A stretch of DNA of 64,000 nucleotides. It comes from Nymphaea colorata (lineage: Eukaryota > Streptophyta > Magnoliopsida > Nymphaeales > Nymphaeaceae). This document shows positions 37,138 through 49,007 of this stretch, in pieces. Position 1 is the first letter of the stretch. Each line of letters starts with the position of its first letter. A program made the translations under genes and the position numbers. Location of the stretch: assembly GCF_008831285.2 (NCBI RefSeq), contig NC_045146.1, positions 23,515,703 through 23,579,702 of the forward strand. Reading direction: 5' to 3'. The notes under the pieces are model-generated. The model had not been told where the DNA came from. It did not search any database and saw only the letters and a list, made by a program, of their open reading frames with translations.

Positions 37138-38413
37138 ATGGTGAATACTTGTCAGGACTGCGGGAACCAAGCCAAGAAGGACTGCGCCCACATGCGATGC
37201 CGGACGTGCTGCAAGAGCCGAGGCTTCCAATGCCAGACCCACGTCAAAAGTACTTGGGTGCCTGCCGCCAAGCGCAGGGAGAGGCAGCAGCAGCTCGCCG
37301 CCGCCGCAGCCGCTGCTCAACAGCATCGCCACCACCACCACCATCAGCAGCGCCAACACCAGCAGCTCATCGATAAGCCACGGAGGCTCACACCAGGTAC
37401 TCCACAAAAGCTCGGATAGAAAAAAAAATAAAGGGAGGAGCCAAAAATCCTGGGTACCTAGCTTGGATCTATTGCGTGATTCTCACGAATTTGATGGCTT
37501 CTCTTTTAGTCCCATCCCAACTTTGGGGTTTTCGTCCTTGTCCAGTTGCATAAGATGGCTTCTCCATTCTCTTCTCCTTCTGCTTCTCTCTCTCAGTTTC
37601 TTCCCTTCTAATATGGCTTTTTCTTGAGGCCTTCTGACATGGGTTTTCATTCTTTTTCAGGTTTTCTTTTCCTTTTTTTTTTTTTTTTTCTTACACGGGT
37701 TTCCATTTCTTCTTGGGGAGGGCCTAGCTCCATAGTTCATAATATTATTCAACTATTCACTCACATTCTAATATTAGTCTTCCAATGCAGCCCTTTTTTT
37801 TCCGATTCTTTTTTTTTTCTGCTTCCTTCACCTGGGGTTTCGTTTTTCCTTCGAGTTTTACGAAATGGTCTTGATTATTTTTTTATATTTTGGCCCATGA
37901 TTGTCAAAATTGTTTGGCTTGCCTCAGCGTATGATATCTGTTCATCGTTTGCACATCCTCTTTCCTTTCCAGTCCCGATCTATAATATCTTTTGGTTTTC
38001 TTTTCCTTCTTTTTCTTGTTGAGCATGGATTGATGCCAAAATTGTTGTGGGTTTTAATATCTGGTGGGTGGTGGGTGACTTTCTCTCTCTTTGTACTTTG
38101 GTTACATGAAGGGAGTTTGCCTGCAGAGGTGAGCGCTCCTGCTGTGTTCAGGTGCGTGAGAGTGAGTGCAATGGAGGAGGGGGAGGATCAGTTTGCATAT
38201 CAGACGGCTGTGAGCATCGGCGGCCATGTCTTCAAGGGTATCCTCTATGATCAAGGTCCAGATGCCGATACGCATTACCATCAGATGGGTTCTATAGAGA
38301 ACATTGTTAACACCACCACTTCTACGACCGCCGTTATTGATCCTTCATCCCTGTACCCACATCCCCTTAATGTTTTCATGGCAGGTACGCAAGACCCTCA
38401 CCACAGATTCTGA
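37138..38413 (+). CDS. SHI/STY-family zinc-finger regulator (SRS, short form), two exons
   Basis: Plant-specific SRS proteins activate auxin-biosynthesis genes such as YUCCA and shape gynoecium, stamen and lateral root development. Exon 1 (37138-37396) and exon 2 (38112-38413) join in phase 1 across a 715-nt GT-AG intron, giving 186 residues. The RING-like zinc finger begins almost at once: [12 protein letters not shown], then [17 protein letters not shown], followed by [19 protein letters not shown] low-complexity Ala/His/Gln tract follows. Exon 2 encodes [15 protein letters not shown] and the IGGH dimerisation domain, [18 protein letters not shown]. The ATG at 37138 (MVNTCQDC) is chosen because the in-frame codon at 37129 is GTG. 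Most family members have a longer glycine-rich N-terminus; this one resembles the short SRS3/SRS6 type. The exact orthologue is uncertain. Confidence 0.93.
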
Positions 38414-41400
38414 GATGAACCTGTCTTGGAAATTACCTTTCCTTTATCTTGCATCTGCCATATTCCAAACCCTCAAAATCTCTTATTTCAGAACTCTCTC
38501 TCTCTCTCTCGCTCTCGGTGAGAATGTACAACATGTGGTTGTTGGCAAGACAAAACTTGTCTGGAGAAGAGGTAGCGAACGCTTGCTTGCAGAGATTGAG
38601 TAGTGCAGTCATTCCCATTTCCAACTCTACAAGTTAAAAGATTATCAATATCGTTCTTTCTTTCTTTCTTTCTTCCTTCCATTCTCATCTTACGTCATTT
38701 ACTGCAAACTGAACTAACGACTACATTCCAACTAGTCTTTTGCGTTTTTTGATGTCTGCGATTCGCTTGAGTGCTTTTTTCCATTTCCATCTTGTTGAGA
38801 ATTGGAAGAGTTAATTGCATTGGCAGCAGTTGATGCGGGATATCAACTAATCGCAGGCTCTGTTTGCTCTTTTCGGCACCAAGAAAAAATGATGCATTAA
38901 TCATGATAAGCACAGCCGTTCTGATTCTGATTCTGTTAAACAAGCGAAATAAAGGAATTAGCTCAAATGGGTTGCCTTAAATGGTTCTGGATTTCTAAGC
39001 CCCTAATAATAGTACCTTCTTCGTGGAGTATATATCAAATAATAGCAGTCTGCGTTTGTCTGTATGAGAGAGAGAGCATCTGTGTGTGTGTGTGCACGCA
39101 CACACTTGCGTTCATGCATGCATGTGAACTTCACGTGTTCATATTTAACCTTTATTATATGCATATTTTTCAACAAGTGAAATGTTTTGTCTCAAAATTT
39201 TAGGTATTTTCGAAAAGGTTGTTTTATTTAATAATCTATGCACTTTGTGCTTGTGTGTTTGTCAGGTCGTGTATGTTTTGTCGTGTACAGGGAATGCAAG
39301 TAATCTCTATTCATGTACGTTCTTCAACATCAAATTCACATATTTCATCACAGAAGCATTGGCATCAATGTGCAGGCTCACATGTCGCGGCCGCTGACAA
39401 TGCAAGACCCACATGCATGGATTCAAGACCTTATTGCAAAAGAATAAGCGAGCAAAAGAAAAAGAAGAAACATGACGTACATAACTTATATAATCTAAAC
39501 AAAGAATATTGACAATTGGTGGAAAACCATAGAACATGTATAGTATGCTATCGACATTCACGTACATTTTGCCCACGCCGTCTTCCACTTCTTCCACCAT
39601 TAAAACATTGCATACTCTCTCTCTTTCCCAAGAAAAAGAGATTTTTCTATAATTCAATATGCCAATTAAACAAAAGCTACAGACTAATGGAACTTACCTA
39701 GTCGGGTCCTCTTCTTACCAATAAAAAAGCCTACTCTCTCTCTCTCTCTCTCTAAAAATGCATAATTTGATTTTCCAATTAGAATATGCATACAGACGAA
39801 CATAGAAATCTGTGTATGATAATATCTAGATTCCGTTTGATGTTTTCCATTTATGAGCTTAATTATATAAACCCGCAAGCGAACCAAAGAAAACCATGCC
39901 CGAGGCACGAAAGTGCTCGATTGGCAGAACTTTTACAGATATCAATGATTGATATCCCTCATTAGCATGACTGTCTATCTCGAGGACAATGCCATGGCTT
40001 TCGACTCGCTGGTTTCTTGGTTGTCTAACTTACCAGCGGGAGTTTTGTTTTGTTCTTTTTCCTTCAAACCAAATTTTATTCTTGTTCAACAAGCCATCTC
40101 AAATTGCACCTCATGATCCTATCTTCTTTTGATGGCGCTATATATTACCTGTTTCGTTCACAGGCAACAGCCGACTGTTAGATTTCCCGGTAGGTGTATA
40201 GATCTTATATAGCATCTACATGTCCATATCACAACTCATGTAAATTGCCCCTTCTTCACATACCAGAATTTTATGTGAACATGGTTGCCGGCCTTGTCTT
40301 TTCCTCTTATATATCACTAAGTGCATGGTGCCTTTCACTTGATATCGTTGAGCTTTAATTTCTTTTGTGGGAAGGCGAGGCTTACTGAAGGAGCTTCATG
40401 AAACTGAAGCATTTATAAAGCTATATGTTACAGCTCTATCTCCCTTAAGGAGAAGACCAACAATGAACAAGAAAGGAAGGAAAAGAAAACAGGAATTCTT
40501 GATGGCATTCTTTCAATTGTAAGTTGATGAGTTGATGCAACCCGAAGGAACAGGATCACGGCTTGTGATATGCAGCTTCCATTTTCTCTCGTTTGTCTAT
40601 ACTGACGGTGAAATGAACGCTCGGTTAGCTTATTATTTCTGAAAGGAACTTAAAATGTTCCAACCTTCTTTCCTTAATGGTCTTTTCTTCCTTAATGATA
40701 TTGCCATGATCCGGAGCACGGGTTATAGCCTGTTCGTGAGAAATGTTTACGAAAGGAAATTACTTTTTGAATTGTTTTGCTCCCGTCGTCAGATCTGAGT
40801 TCCCAAAGAGAAGTCCCGCAGAAAGATTTAGATCAAGGCAATGATATTCTTCTGTCATGCACATACTTTGCCACAATGGACGTACGCATCTATTGTATAC
40901 GGCATGAAACAAGAGAAGATACTATTTATTTATCCGTGGATCGATAGGCAAAAGATATCCGAGATTCTGAAGGTCGATGTGTCATTCTAAACTCGCCACA
41001 TTATATATTGAAGACGACAGACTATATGCTGGGTGTACAGAATGCACCTAGAGCTGGTATTTAAACAAGCAAACGTGTAGTTTCTGAACTCTATACATGC
41101 TCATCATCAGAACAAGCTTTGGTTAATTAAGCAGCCTGTTAAAAGATACATTTGAACTAATGACCCCCCATTAACTTGGTTACATTCACAAATCGTCCCG
41201 ATCACTCCTTAGTTAAGAGTCTTAAAAGTTCAGAATTCCCTGATCCAATATGAAAACTCACAAATTATGGCAGTGGGGAGTCTTTACTTCGAAAGGTGCT
41301 GAGAAAAACTGGCAGTGTCTGGAAACAATGGGACCAGCGTATAGTGGAGAATTTAATCTTCATGATCACAACCAGTGTGAATTAAGTGAATTAATTTTCC

Positions 41401-43700
41401 GCGCCAAACTTATAAAAAGGTAGCAAATGATATGCATCGATAAGGAAAGAACTTCATAGAAAAGGAAGCTCATTGTCATGAACCAGGAAAAGGAACATGT
41501 TCAAAAGATAGCGAAAGTGAGCCGCTTGCATACATAACTTCCATTAATCTAAATCAAAGAATCGCTTATGATGGCAACGTCTCATATTTCTCTTAAAGTT
41601 CGGTGGGGGGATGGTGCAATGAATGAATGTGCAGAAGGAATGAAGTCGTTTGTTTGCATGGTTCAGTTTTCTGAGCATGGACCTTGACACCTAATTCTTA
41701 ATGGCGCCTGAACTGCGTAGCCGTGACTGGTTGCTTTCACTCTTTTATGTCATTCTATGGCTTCTTCTCTCTTGGGATCCCGCTTTATCTTGAAATAACG
41801 ACTTCACCATCTATTCCTCGTCGCGTCATTTTCCGGAAAAGACGAGACCCTCTTTGCTTCTCTTCTCATTTATCTGCAGGCATGGTCTAACTGATTAAAA
41901 TATATATCTATCTAGATTCATGGAAGAAGAGCCTGTGATGCATGCGGACGAAGGATTCACGTTGAGGAGATTGTAAATTTGTTTCTTTCGAGATGAATGC
42001 GCAGTACGTCGGTGGCTGTATCTGTACTCGAAGAACTTCCTTTCTTTCCTCTTTTCTTTGCCATTGAAGAGAGAATTAATGCAGAGCATTATGAGATGTT
42101 CATGGAGCCACTTACGTGAACAGATCCATGGCAGGTTTCTCACAGAGGGCTTAATTCAGTAGACACAAACAGAACACTCTCTCTGTCCCTGCCTCTCTCT
42201 TTCTCTCATTGTAGTTTTGCCTTTAATGTGGTGCATGCCAGAGAAAGAAGCGGTGGATGGACGTGGACACGAGATGCCCTGACAGGGAAAAGAACTGAAG
42301 AGTTTCAATGCCATTACCCGGTCGACCCACGTTCAGATTGCTATTCCAGTAGCAGCAGGTTTGTCTGCAACTTGCTTCTGCTGGTGCTGTTCAATGGCCT
42401 TTCTGGGCCAGAAATACTTTGAGTTCTAGCTACCAAGGAAAGAGACCACAGGGAAGAGGTGGGCGACCCAAGATTGGGAATGCATACATTATTGATCCTC
42501 GATATCCGCCGGATAAAGTTTGCATTTTTTATGAGGCTACCGTCAGGTCAGTTTAACTTTACCGACAGTTATTTCCTCAATATTTATCTAGACAACTATT
42601 TATCTAGAGTCAGAAGCAAAGTTGATGTTCATTGCCAAGGTTGCATTTGAACATGATGATCGATGAAAGATCCAATATTTTTGGGTTAAGTAAATTTAGT
42701 TCGGTACTTATTTATTAAATAAACAATGACAAAACTGGATTCATCCTCGCAATCTGCTAAGTTAGAAAGCTAGAAATCACGCATTCAATTATTGAAACTA
42801 AGAACAAATTTATTAGATCCCCAAGAAAAGTTTTAGAAGAAATCATAGCTACACATGTCTTCCCCATAATGACGAGAGATGTACATCTAACTACCGAATG
42901 AAGAGAGGGTCTAGGGAGATGATCACCATCTAATTCACTGAGATCATATATACATATACTTTGCTTATGATATACATGCAGTGTTCAAAAACTAAGCGAC
43001 AAAACAATCTTGTGAAGCCTGATATATGCATTATGCATATCCCAGTACATGTAGAAAGCCAAAAACTTCGCTAGGGAACGTGAGGCTTGTCTTATATGTA
43101 GGTTCATTACCAGCCGATATCTTCGAGTCATGTGACATTAGAGATATTGGCGTACTATACTATTCCAATCCTAACGTACGAATTGTATCACAGGTCGTTC
43201 CCATGTAACACTGCGACCATACTGCTGTTCGTGTGCGACGTATATAATTGCACAGTTTTTGTGCAAGAGTACGCTTCGGTTTCAGATCTGACTTAGTTGG
43301 ATTCTGTATTTTATTTTGTTCCAATTGGATTAGATGTCTGATTCTGGAAAATGTGATCTTCTTGAACTAACTAACTTATACATACATGCCAGTGCCAGGG
43401 CTCAGTTTGAACTTCGATCGGCCAGGGAACAGATTTAATTTTATTTCGTCGTTTTTAGTTCTGGTTAGGTCCTTCATCCGGCAAGCGATGTTGTTAAGGA
43501 ATTTAAATCGTCAAATATTATGTTTGTCATTACGTATTTAGAAGAAGAATGTATTCTGAATCAATAAGCAAATTCAGATATTTTGGTCAACAAGATTAAG
43601 AATAATTGTACAGTTAAAACTATTTTGGTATTTTCTACAGTTATTCATTAATTGTACCAGCTGATTCAACTAATTTACTGTGGGGAAAGCTGGAGATCTT
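38414..43700. other. SRS 3' UTR then gene-poor region
   Basis: After the SRS stop come a (CT)n tract (about 38492-38516), a TTTC repeat (about 38655-38680), a TG/CA stretch (about 39080-39103) and a (CT)n tract (39733-39753). Short open frames are present throughout, none with a recognisable domain or a neighbouring compatible exon. Confidence 0.5.
39733..39753. repeat. (CT)n microsatellite
   Basis: About 21 bp of CT dinucleotides. Confidence 0.85.
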
Positions 43701-43719
43701 TTGTCATCAAGATTTAAGA

Positions 43720-44058
43720 GGGTGCTTGATAACATCAGATTTGAGATCCTCAAGATTTGACGACTGTGGATTTTAATATCACTACCCGCAATGCAAAGAA
43801 GTAAAATAAGGGTCATAAACATGGACCTTATATGTCTGATATAAGATCCTTAGTTTGATGAAGTAAGGATTTTAAGCGTGAACCTTTTGCTATATCAATA
43901 AAAACATACCATGTCAGATCCACATCAGATGCATGGATTTCAAATTTGAGACTATCAAAGAAATGTTCATTTCTTAATCTAGGAATACACATAAGCGCGC
44001 TTAAGGCAAAATCTAACGTATGTTTTTGCATCAACCAACTTAGATCCTAACAAACATA
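43720..44058. repeat. hAT-like MITE candidate
   Basis: The left end GGTGCTTGATAACATCAGAT and the inverted right end, read outward as CTATGTTTGTTAGGATCTAAG, are partly alike. The interior is AT-rich, and the phrase CAGATC/AGATCC recurs within. Terminal similarity is imperfect and no 8-bp target duplication was found. Confidence 0.35.
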
Positions 44059-45570
44059 GTTATTACTTCTGATTCAAAAGGGAGTTAGCCCCAGCAAGGC
44101 GCTCCCAGGCCGGACCTACTACGCCATCTTACTGTTAGTCTTACAAGTGCATGCCCTCGTCACAATACCATCAGATCTAGAGATGGAGAGATGCCGACGG
44201 CCGGCTTTTCACTTTCTCCTCTTTTTTCTTGTAAACTTTTTCACGCACGGCCGTTCATCACGGTGGTGAACAGGATCCAAGGCCGTTGGATTAATTTTCT
44301 GTGCTGAGATTCCTTGGACCTGATCCGGCGCGTGAAAAGGCATCTTTTCAAATAATATACATGTGTATAAAGCTTGACAAGATTGAATGAATATAATTCA
44401 TAGCGCCTTTTATTAGCATCAATTATGATGCTAGATTCCATAGTAATTCGTATTCAGAGGAAGGGTGGTCCTAACATGGTTGATTCCAGCAGGTTGTAAA
44501 TTTTTTCTGCAACCTATCTATGCGTAGACCATTAGCTTGTGTCTCATGCTACTTTTAATCTGATAAAAAGTGTTTGCTGCGACGCCCTAGTGCGATTCAT
44601 GATCTCATATAGGTGGGGATGACTGCAATTGGGTCCAATCTGGAGTGGGCATTTTGTTATTTTTTGGCTGTATTGGATCCGATTTTGACCCAACTTCCAA
44701 TGCACTTAACTGCCTCGGATCTGAATTATTTTGATCCGTAGTTCTAGACGTGTGCCTTGCCATAAATTCCTTCTGAGCATGGGAGACAAAAACTTCCAGA
44801 GAATTGAAGTTGGAGGAATTGTGTCAGCAATTTTAGTAATGAGGGTATTGATGCAGTGTGGCAGATTCTTGATCGAAGAGCCAGAAGTTGCAAGGCACAG
44901 GTTTGGAATGCAGAACATAAAATGTTCGTCTTCCCAACCTGGTAGCAAGAACTATATTGATCTAATAGCTAGAACAAAGGAAACAAACGCAGAGTTCGGG
45001 CGGTGACTGAAACTCTGCATGCAGCTAGTACCATGAAACCAGCTACGGTCTGTATATGTTTTAGCTCCGGCAGAAAACTAGAGCGAGAGAATTCTCTGTT
45101 CATATTTTATTGGTCTGATTCGGGTTTTAGATCTTCTTTTTTTTTTTTTGTGAAATTATGCAGGAAAGCAAAAAATGTTCTGCCTATATCTATCGAGGAA
45201 ACATCATTATACACATAAATTACGCACACGTTTATAAGTAGCACTATGCACCGATCACCTTCAGTATTGAACTGAGACTTCTTTGACATGCGGAGTCAGA
45301 AAAATTCGCTGGAATGACACTTGTTTGAAACTATTTGATGGTGAGGTACTTTTATATATATGTATAAGAATAAATATTTAAGATTTTTATTTAAAAATAA
45401 AGAACTTTTAACAGATTGGTCTAAACAACTGACCACACCAATCACAATGTGGCCATGCCACTGGGTCTAGGTCCGATCTCTTTGCATAAGAGAGCATACA
45501 TTGTTTCCCGTAAAGGGTGGGATGACATCGTAAATCCCATGATTGGTGGGATTGTGGCGCATCGGAGGGT
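44059..45570. other. Intergenic, no supported gene
   Basis: A mixed region with a GC-rich patch near 44090-44340. Open frames at 44706-45006 occur on both strands, without a known domain. A T-run lies at about 45137-45150. Confidence 0.45.
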
Positions 45571-45718
45571 GATAGGTGATTAGACTCCATTTTGAAATCC
45601 CGTGACATTAATTTTTGGGTATTAGGCGATTAGACTCTATTTTAAAATCTCATGACATTAATTTTGGGGTAATAGGTGATTAAACTCTATTTTAAAATCC
45701 CGTGACATTAATTTTCTG
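45571..45718. repeat. Three-copy tandem repeat, period 50 bp
   Basis: Units start near 45571, 45621 and 45671, each with GATTARACTCYATTTTRAAAT followed by a CATGACATTAATTTT-like block. The spacing is exactly 50 bp each time. The region is non-coding and lies outside any recognised gene. Confidence 0.88.
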
Positions 45719-47387
45719 TGCTGCAAGTTGAAGCACAGCGAAACTTTCACTTCGAGGCACCGAAAGGGATGTAGGGATTCCTCCTCCTCACCAGGTCATG
45801 AATTCAACGAATGGTAGGGTCACCTTTTTACTAATCTGGCATAATAACTATGACATATAACGAAGAGTAGAGTAGCAGCCACTACATAATTGTGTTCACT
45901 ACATCCCTACATGTTCTTATACGCTATCGTCATGAGCATCTTAGAATAAGTTCTCGTCTATCAAAAGATGATACAATGTGACGTGTGCGTTGATCTCTGC
46001 ATTGGCATTGCGAGTCTTAGTAATTCCTCAAGCGATGTTAAAGAATGAAGAGGGCTCGAGTACCTTTATACATATTGAAGTAAGTGTGCGACATAGAAAT
46101 AGAAACATAGGAACGTGATTCGAACTAGGACTTCCTCTCTTTCCTCATTTGACATCATGAAAGTGTGATTTCATAACCGACGAAGAATAGTTATTCGTGA
46201 CGTGTGATACGGCTCACGTACTTAACACTTTAAAAGATGTACATATCGAAAGCAATAACCAGTAGATTCAAACAACTGATCCATACATGTTATGCCAAGC
46301 GTCGACATGTTACGTGTGATAATATATACATACATGAATAACCAGGTATATACTCGTTCCAAGAAAGAAGATCGATTCAACAAAGAAAAATCACTGGCAT
46401 AACAAGTAATGTATATAGGAAAAGATGTGAACGCATCTATTTCTCACGCATCATGCATTTATGGCAACATTTGGGCACCAACACTGTATGTATTAGCTCT
46501 AGTAGTTTCATACATTAACTAAACATTGTTGAAGATGACATTCAACAACTGAGAATATTCTTCATCTATGTTAAGTTTTCGTTTTTTATTTGTTTGACGA
46601 GATAGGTCCTTGGAGAGGTGTTGTCGACGAAAAAACGGCTTGCTGCATTTAGCATTTCTACGAAAGAAAGATGGAGTTGCATCACAAAATCTATGGATTG
46701 AGCGGTGAGCGTGATATAGTTTCACCGCCTTCATTCTGAAGCATACCATCTCACATCTCTTCCGTGTTATTAGTGGCCTTTTGAATCATAAAAAAAACTC
46801 TCAGCTCAAATAAAGCAAGTCACGGGTTTATTATTGTACACAATAATAAGTGTGACACTTGAGTTATAAGGTATATTATGTGATAACTCAAGTTGCAAAG
46901 CAGCCCTCAAACCAAACCTATAGACAAAATAAAAAAAAATAGCTTTGACTTTTGAAAATCGTGCCAGGGATGTCAAAAGATCACATTTGAATTGGATATC
47001 TACTTTGTGAATATTCTTGTATTCAAATTTAAATTGAAATTTGACAAATAAAAGTCAACCCAAATTTGAATTCAAAATATGATTTATAATTTAAATCTGA
47101 TTTTACGTTCATATTCCAATTCAAATTTTAAATCAAATTTGACTGGTTTTGAGAGCATTAGATATATATAATATTTGTTTATAAGTAAATTCAAATCTTA
47201 TCTACTCAAATCTAAATGTGAGCGAATGTCATTTCTTAAATCTGAATTCAATTAAATATCTTAATTAAATATTAAATTATTTTTTCATATATTTTTTTTG
47301 GTTCAAATCGGTATTTATTCAATTCTATTCGACTTCCCTTCCCATTAAAAATCTAAAAAAAAAAAAAAAGGTTTTCGTTTTAGAATA
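45719..47387. other. Intergenic and upstream flank of the mTERF gene
   Basis: From about 46970 to 47260 the DNA is very AT-rich and is built from recurring AAATTTGAATTCAAAT-like words in both orientations, a low-complexity repeat. A poly(A) run (about 47356-47369) sits 20 bp before the first ATG of the mTERF frame. No other gene is supported. Confidence 0.5.
46970..47260. repeat. Low-complexity AAATTTGAATT-word repeat
   Basis: Palindromic words such as TTCAAATTT, AAATTTGAA, TTGAATTC and CAAATCTG recur irregularly, with no constant period. Likely scrambled remnants of an AT-rich repeat. Confidence 0.5.
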
Positions 47388-49007
47388 ATGGGCTCGGAAT
47401 CGAGAAAATTTCCCCGTGTCCCACGGACCCAGTTGCTTGCTGGCCCCCAAGCAGTGACTGCGAGCGGGTCTGCCTTGATCCAGCAGCGGCAAGTTCGCCA
47501 GGGTGCTGGACCGCTTTCCAGCGCCATGCGAGTCGGAGGGGCTCTGCTGCGCACGCTCCAGCACCGCCTCCGGTCATCGTCTTCCTCCTTCCTCCCGCAA
47601 CTCCCGCCCCCTTCCTTCCTCCCTCTGTTTCGTACTACCGCTACCTCTGCCAGGCGAACTCCTCACGTGCCGGCAGCCCCTGCTTTCCCGGTCGCGGACC
47701 TCCTTGTGAGGTCAGGCTTTCCGGCGGAGTTCCTCGCCGATTTCACGGCAAAGAACCCTTATGTCCTATCTCTCGATCCCTCCGGGTGCGAGAAATGCGT
47801 GTCGAAACTGTTCTCGTTTGGCTTGTCCCGCGAATCGCTCGCTTCGGTCCTCTTCTCGAATCCTGGGGTTTTGGAACCGCGGCGTTTGGGCAAGATCGAG
47901 GCCGTGTTTGCTGTGGTGGAGGACTTCGACAATTCCTCTGCCATCATGCGGAAGGTTTTGGAGTTCTCAGGAAGACTCTCGATGGAACCTTGCGACGTAC
48001 GCGAGAACATCGGCTTCCTTCGCTCTTGTGGGATCAGCGAGTTCCTGATTCCGCATCTTCTTGAGGAATCGCCATGGTTGGTTTTCCTGGACCGACGGTT
48101 GGAGTTGGAGCCAAGCGCGGGGATTATGAGGGACGTGGGAATGCGAAGCGAGACTATAACCAGGATTTTGATCGATTTCCCTCAATTATTCAAATTGGGG
48201 GCAAGGCAGATTGCGTCAAGGGTCAATTATTTGAAGGGTATTGGATTTAGAGCTGAGGAAATTGATTCTATTGTTGGCGATTTTCCAGCGATTCTGAAAT
48301 TTGGGGTGGAGGATCGGTTGAAGCCTCTAATTTCGGAGATGAGGGATTTGGGTTTTGGTTTTCTCGAGATTAAGAAGGCAGCCATCGAAGATCCACGAAT
48401 TTTCCAGATTGAAGCTGGGGGAGAATTGAGTAGGTGCGTGAATTTGTTGAAAAAATTGAAATGTAGATTGCCAATCAAGGAGAAGATTCTTGACAATGGC
48501 GTGCTGAGAGCTAGCGTTGAGGTGAAATTGAGAATTGATTGCCTTTGCCGAAGTGGGCTGAGCCACAGAGATGCGTTCAAGTTGTTGTGGAGAGAGCCTA
48601 GGATTATCATTTATGATTTAGAAGATGTACAGAAAAAGATTAATTTTCTGACGGACGAAATTGGGGACCCGATCAGCCTCCTGGTCGAAGTTCCGGAGTA
48701 TTTGGGTGTTAATCTTGAGAGGCAGATTATTCCTAGATACAAGGTCGTTCAGTGGCTGAGGTCACATGGTGGGCTTGGCATTGAGGTGGGATTGAAAGAT
48801 CTAGTGAAGTCTAGCAGGCACAAGTTTTACAATTTCTTTGTCAAACCGTATCCGGAATGCGAAAGGATCTTTGGGAAAATGAACAGGGAGGCGGTTCCGA
48901 GGAGCAGGCCGGCGGTTGAACTATCCCAATTGCTTAAGCCTCAAAAGTATAAGGAATGTGAGAAGGACTCTGAAAACATAAAGATGTTTATGAAATCTTT
49001 GGTTTAG
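47388..49007 (+). CDS. mTERF-family organelle protein (possibly MTERF15-like), single exon
   Basis: mTERF proteins bind organelle nucleic acid and act in transcription or intron splicing in mitochondria or chloroplasts. The uninterrupted frame gives 539 residues. Repeated helical mTERF units of the form LxxLGFxxxEIxxIIxxxPxIL are visible, for example MRSETITRILIDFPQLF, GFRAEEIDSIVGDFPAIL and GFLEIKKAAIEDPRIF. The C-terminus has SSRHKFYNFFVKPYPECERI, which I associate with the MTERF15 group (nad2 intron splicing); that orthology is tentative. An in-frame ATG at 47526 starts MRVGGALLRTLQHRLRSSSS, an Arg/Ser-rich, acid-free segment like a targeting peptide. The 46 residues before it look unlike one, so 47526 (493 residues) may be the real start. 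GC is high in the first 300 bp and lower later. Absence of introns is normal for the family. Confidence 0.92.
   Translation: MGSESRKFPRVPRTQLLAGPQAVTASGSALIQQRQVRQGAGPLSSAMRVGGALLRTLQHRLRSSSSSFLPQLPPPSFLPLFRTTATSARRTPHVPAAPAFPVADLLVRSGFPAEFLADFTAKNPYVLSLDPSGCEKCVSKLFSFGLSRESLASVLFSNPGVLEPRRLGKIEAVFAVVEDFDNSSAIMRKVLEFSGRLSMEPCDVRENIGFLRSCGISEFLIPHLLEESPWLVFLDRRLELEPSAGIMRDVGMRSETITRILIDFPQLFKLGARQIASRVNYLKGIGFRAEEIDSIVGDFPAILKFGVEDRLKPLISEMRDLGFGFLEIKKAAIEDPRIFQIEAGGELSRCVNLLKKLKCRLPIKEKILDNGVLRASVEVKLRIDCLCRSGLSHRDAFKLLWREPRIIIYDLEDVQKKINFLTDEIGDPISLLVEVPEYLGVNLERQIIPRYKVVQWLRSHGGLGIEVGLKDLVKSSRHKFYNFFVKPYPECERIFGKMNREAVPRSRPAVELSQLLKPQKYKECEKDSENIKMFMKSLV

Noticed and set aside
36715-37407. 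230-residue minus-strand frame rich in Ser/Leu
   Set aside because: Antisense of the GA-rich leader and SRS exon 1; Ser-Leu runs are translated CT repeats.
47503-48610. Several frames within the mTERF exon
   Set aside because: Alternative-frame shadows of the GC-rich mTERF coding sequence.
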